Assembly (NCBI GenBank): GCA_913052275.1
Contig: CAJXDX010000073.1
Coordinates: 1 to 8,057 of the forward strand
Direction: 5' to 3'
DNA length: 8,057 nt
DNA from: an uncultured Pseudomonadota bacterium
Lineage (GTDB): Bacteria; SAR324; NAC60-12
Shown here: one piece after another, positions 6,682-8,057 of the stretch
How positions within the stretch are numbered: the first letter of the stretch is position 1
Layout of the letters: each line of letters begins with the position of its first letter
Position numbers and translations under genes: made by a program
The notes under the pieces: generated by a model
What the model saw: the letters and a program-made list of their open reading frames with translations, nothing else
Told to the model about the DNA's origin: nothing
The model's database searches: none

Positions 6682-8057
6682 TTATAACGAAATAATCAAA
6701 TTACCTGCCTTATCCACTTCTACATGATTCTCAGGTTCCACAACAGTTGTTGTGTCTAACTGCTCAATTACTGCAGGGCCCCTGAATTTAATTTTTGGTG
6801 GAAGAAACTCTCTGTTGTAAATTGGGGTATCATGCCAGCCAGAATCAAACCATACAGGTCGACTATGCATGATGCAGTCACCTAGCTTTTTTTTATGTTT
6901 TGCTTTTGAAATTAGTGTCCTTAGCGGAACAGGTTTTCGACGGCCTATTACAGAGGTGTGAAGATTTACAAGAACCGCCCTGATTTCCGGAAGTTCCACA
7001 TTAAAACGGTTCCAATATGCTTTTTCAAATGACGATTGCAGGGCACTCCTGCTTACACTGGGGTTCTGCACCGGAAAATTAAGGATATGAGTTTGTCCCT
7101 GGAACTGCATGTCAACCTGATGAATGATAACCATTTCCTCTATATCTATGCCTTCTGAGGCAATGATCTCTTTTCCTGCTCTTATCTGTGAAGCAAAAAT
7201 GTCATGAACCTGGTCCATGTCTACCTGGTTTAAAGGTACGTTGATGGTATTGACATAATCATGTCTCACATCCGCAACCACGCATCCTACAGCATTAGTG
7301 ATTCCGGGCCTCATCGGCACCAGAACTTTAGGAATTCCAAGTTCAGCGGCCAAAGACACTGCGTGCAGTGGGCCTGCCCCTCCGAATGCAAACAGAGCAA
7401 AATCACGTGGATCGTAACCTCTCGCAAGAGAAACCAAACGAAGGGACCCGGCCATATTCATGTTTGCAATCCTTATAATCGCAGAAGCAGTTTCCTCCAC
7501 ATCCTTAAATCCAAGATTTCTCCCAACATCCTCTATCATTTTGCTTCGCACTGTTTCAAGTGAAACAAGATTGTCTACTGAAAGCAGTGACTCTGGATTC
7601 AAACGCCCAAGAACCAGGTTGGCGTCGGTTATTGTAGGTTTTGTACCCCCCCGTCCGTAACAAATTGGTCCAGGCTGAGCGCCGGCACTTTCAGGTCCAA
7701 CCTGCAGCAAACCAGCGTCATTTACCCATGCAAGGCTGCCTCCTCCTGCTCCGATGGAGTGGACATCAACCATTGGTACATGAATTGGCATAGCGTATTC
7801 GATCTCAAGTTCTGAAGTAACTTGAGGGATTCCATCCACTATCAATCCTACATCGCAACTTGTTCCACCCATATCATAAGTAACAACATGACTAAATCCG
7901 CACTGCATTGAGGTATAAGCCGCAGCTATAACGCCTGATGCAGGTCCTGACATCACAGTTTTTACTGCTTCATCTGAAACTATACTGGATGATACCGTAC
8001 CGCCGTTACCCTGCATTACCAGCAGATCTTTGGAATATTTTTCTTCTTTCAACTGAT
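6682..8057 (-). CDS. hyuA: Hydantoinase/oxoprolinase-type subunit A (HyuA family; 5' part outside window)
   Basis: Partial gene entering from the right edge; 458 complete codons of the C-terminal part are present, about two thirds of the roughly 680-720 residues usual for HyuA. The TTG at 8052 is not the true start, because the frame stays open to the edge and the sequence there matches the middle of HyuA (LLVMQGNGG, then VMSGPASGV). The ATPase-type phosphate-binding block DMGGTSCDVG is encoded at 7846-7875. It is followed by HSIGAGGGSLAWV and the GPESAGAQPGPICYGRGG block (around 7645-7700), all standard for hydantoinase A/oxoprolinase proteins. The family phosphorylates or activates a cyclic amide with ATP, and the B subunit completes opening. 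The gene stops with TAA at 6682, and hyuB follows after 53 nt. All visible motifs are intact, so there is no sign of decay. Confidence 0.92.
   Translation of the reverse strand, partial: QLKEEKYSKDLLVMQGNGGTVSSSIVSDEAVKTVMSGPASGVIAAAYTSMQCGFSHVVTYDMGGTSCDVGLIVDGIPQVTSELEIEYAMPIHVPMVDVHSIGAGGGSLAWVNDAGLLQVGPESAGAQPGPICYGRGGTKPTITDANLVLGRLNPESLLSVDNLVSLETVRSKMIEDVGRNLGFKDVEETASAIIRIANMNMAGSLRLVSLARGYDPRDFALFAFGGAGPLHAVSLAAELGIPKVLVPMRPGITNAVGCVVADVRHDYVNTINVPLNQVDMDQVHDIFASQIRAGKEIIASEGIDIEEMVIIHQVDMQFQGQTHILNFPVQNPSVSRSALQSSFEKAYWNRFNVELPEIRAVLVNLHTSVIGRRKPVPLRTLISKAKHKKKLGDCIMHSRPVWFDSGWHDTPIYNREFLPPKIKFRGPAVIEQLDTTTVVEPENHVEVDKAGNLIISL

Overview
This window looks like part of a catabolic gene cluster for an N-heterocyclic (cyclic amide or lactam-forming) compound. 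The base composition is moderate, with AT-rich spacers, and genes are tightly packed without introns, so the source is prokaryotic. I think bacterial is more likely than archaeal, but no marker gene fixes the lineage. Ribosome binding sites are weak or absent at most starts. No RNA genes, mobile elements, CRISPR arrays or phage genes are visible.

Plus strand (1-4686): four genes read left to right. First is the C-terminal two thirds of a molybdenum hydroxylase large subunit of the xanthine dehydrogenase family. Next come a 6-hydroxynicotinate reductase (Hnr) family iron-sulfur protein, a UPF0280 protein related to ApbE flavin transferases, and an 'amino acid synthesis' family protein (PF06684, formerly DUF1185). 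The last three are tightly spaced: the Hnr and UPF0280 frames overlap, and 13 nt separate the UPF0280 and PF06684 genes. They are probably co-transcribed.

A 211-bp AT-rich spacer (4687-4897) separates these from a convergent pair on the minus strand. This pair is hyuA (3' part only, running off the right edge) followed by hyuB. They encode the two subunits of an ATP-dependent hydantoinase/5-oxoprolinase-type enzyme.

Inferred joint role: the molybdenum enzyme would hydroxylate an N-heteroaromatic ring next to nitrogen, giving a cyclic amide tautomer. The Hnr-type protein would reductively dearomatise it. HyuA/HyuB could then open the resulting lactam or imide at the cost of ATP. The UPF0280 and PF06684 proteins have no firmly established biochemical role; their position suggests cofactor maturation or an accessory step. 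The true substrate (nicotinate, another pyridine, pyrimidine-like or hydantoin-like) cannot be read from the sequence. The hydroxylase iron-sulfur and FAD subunits, the rest of hyuA, transporters and regulators are not in the window and may lie beyond its edges.
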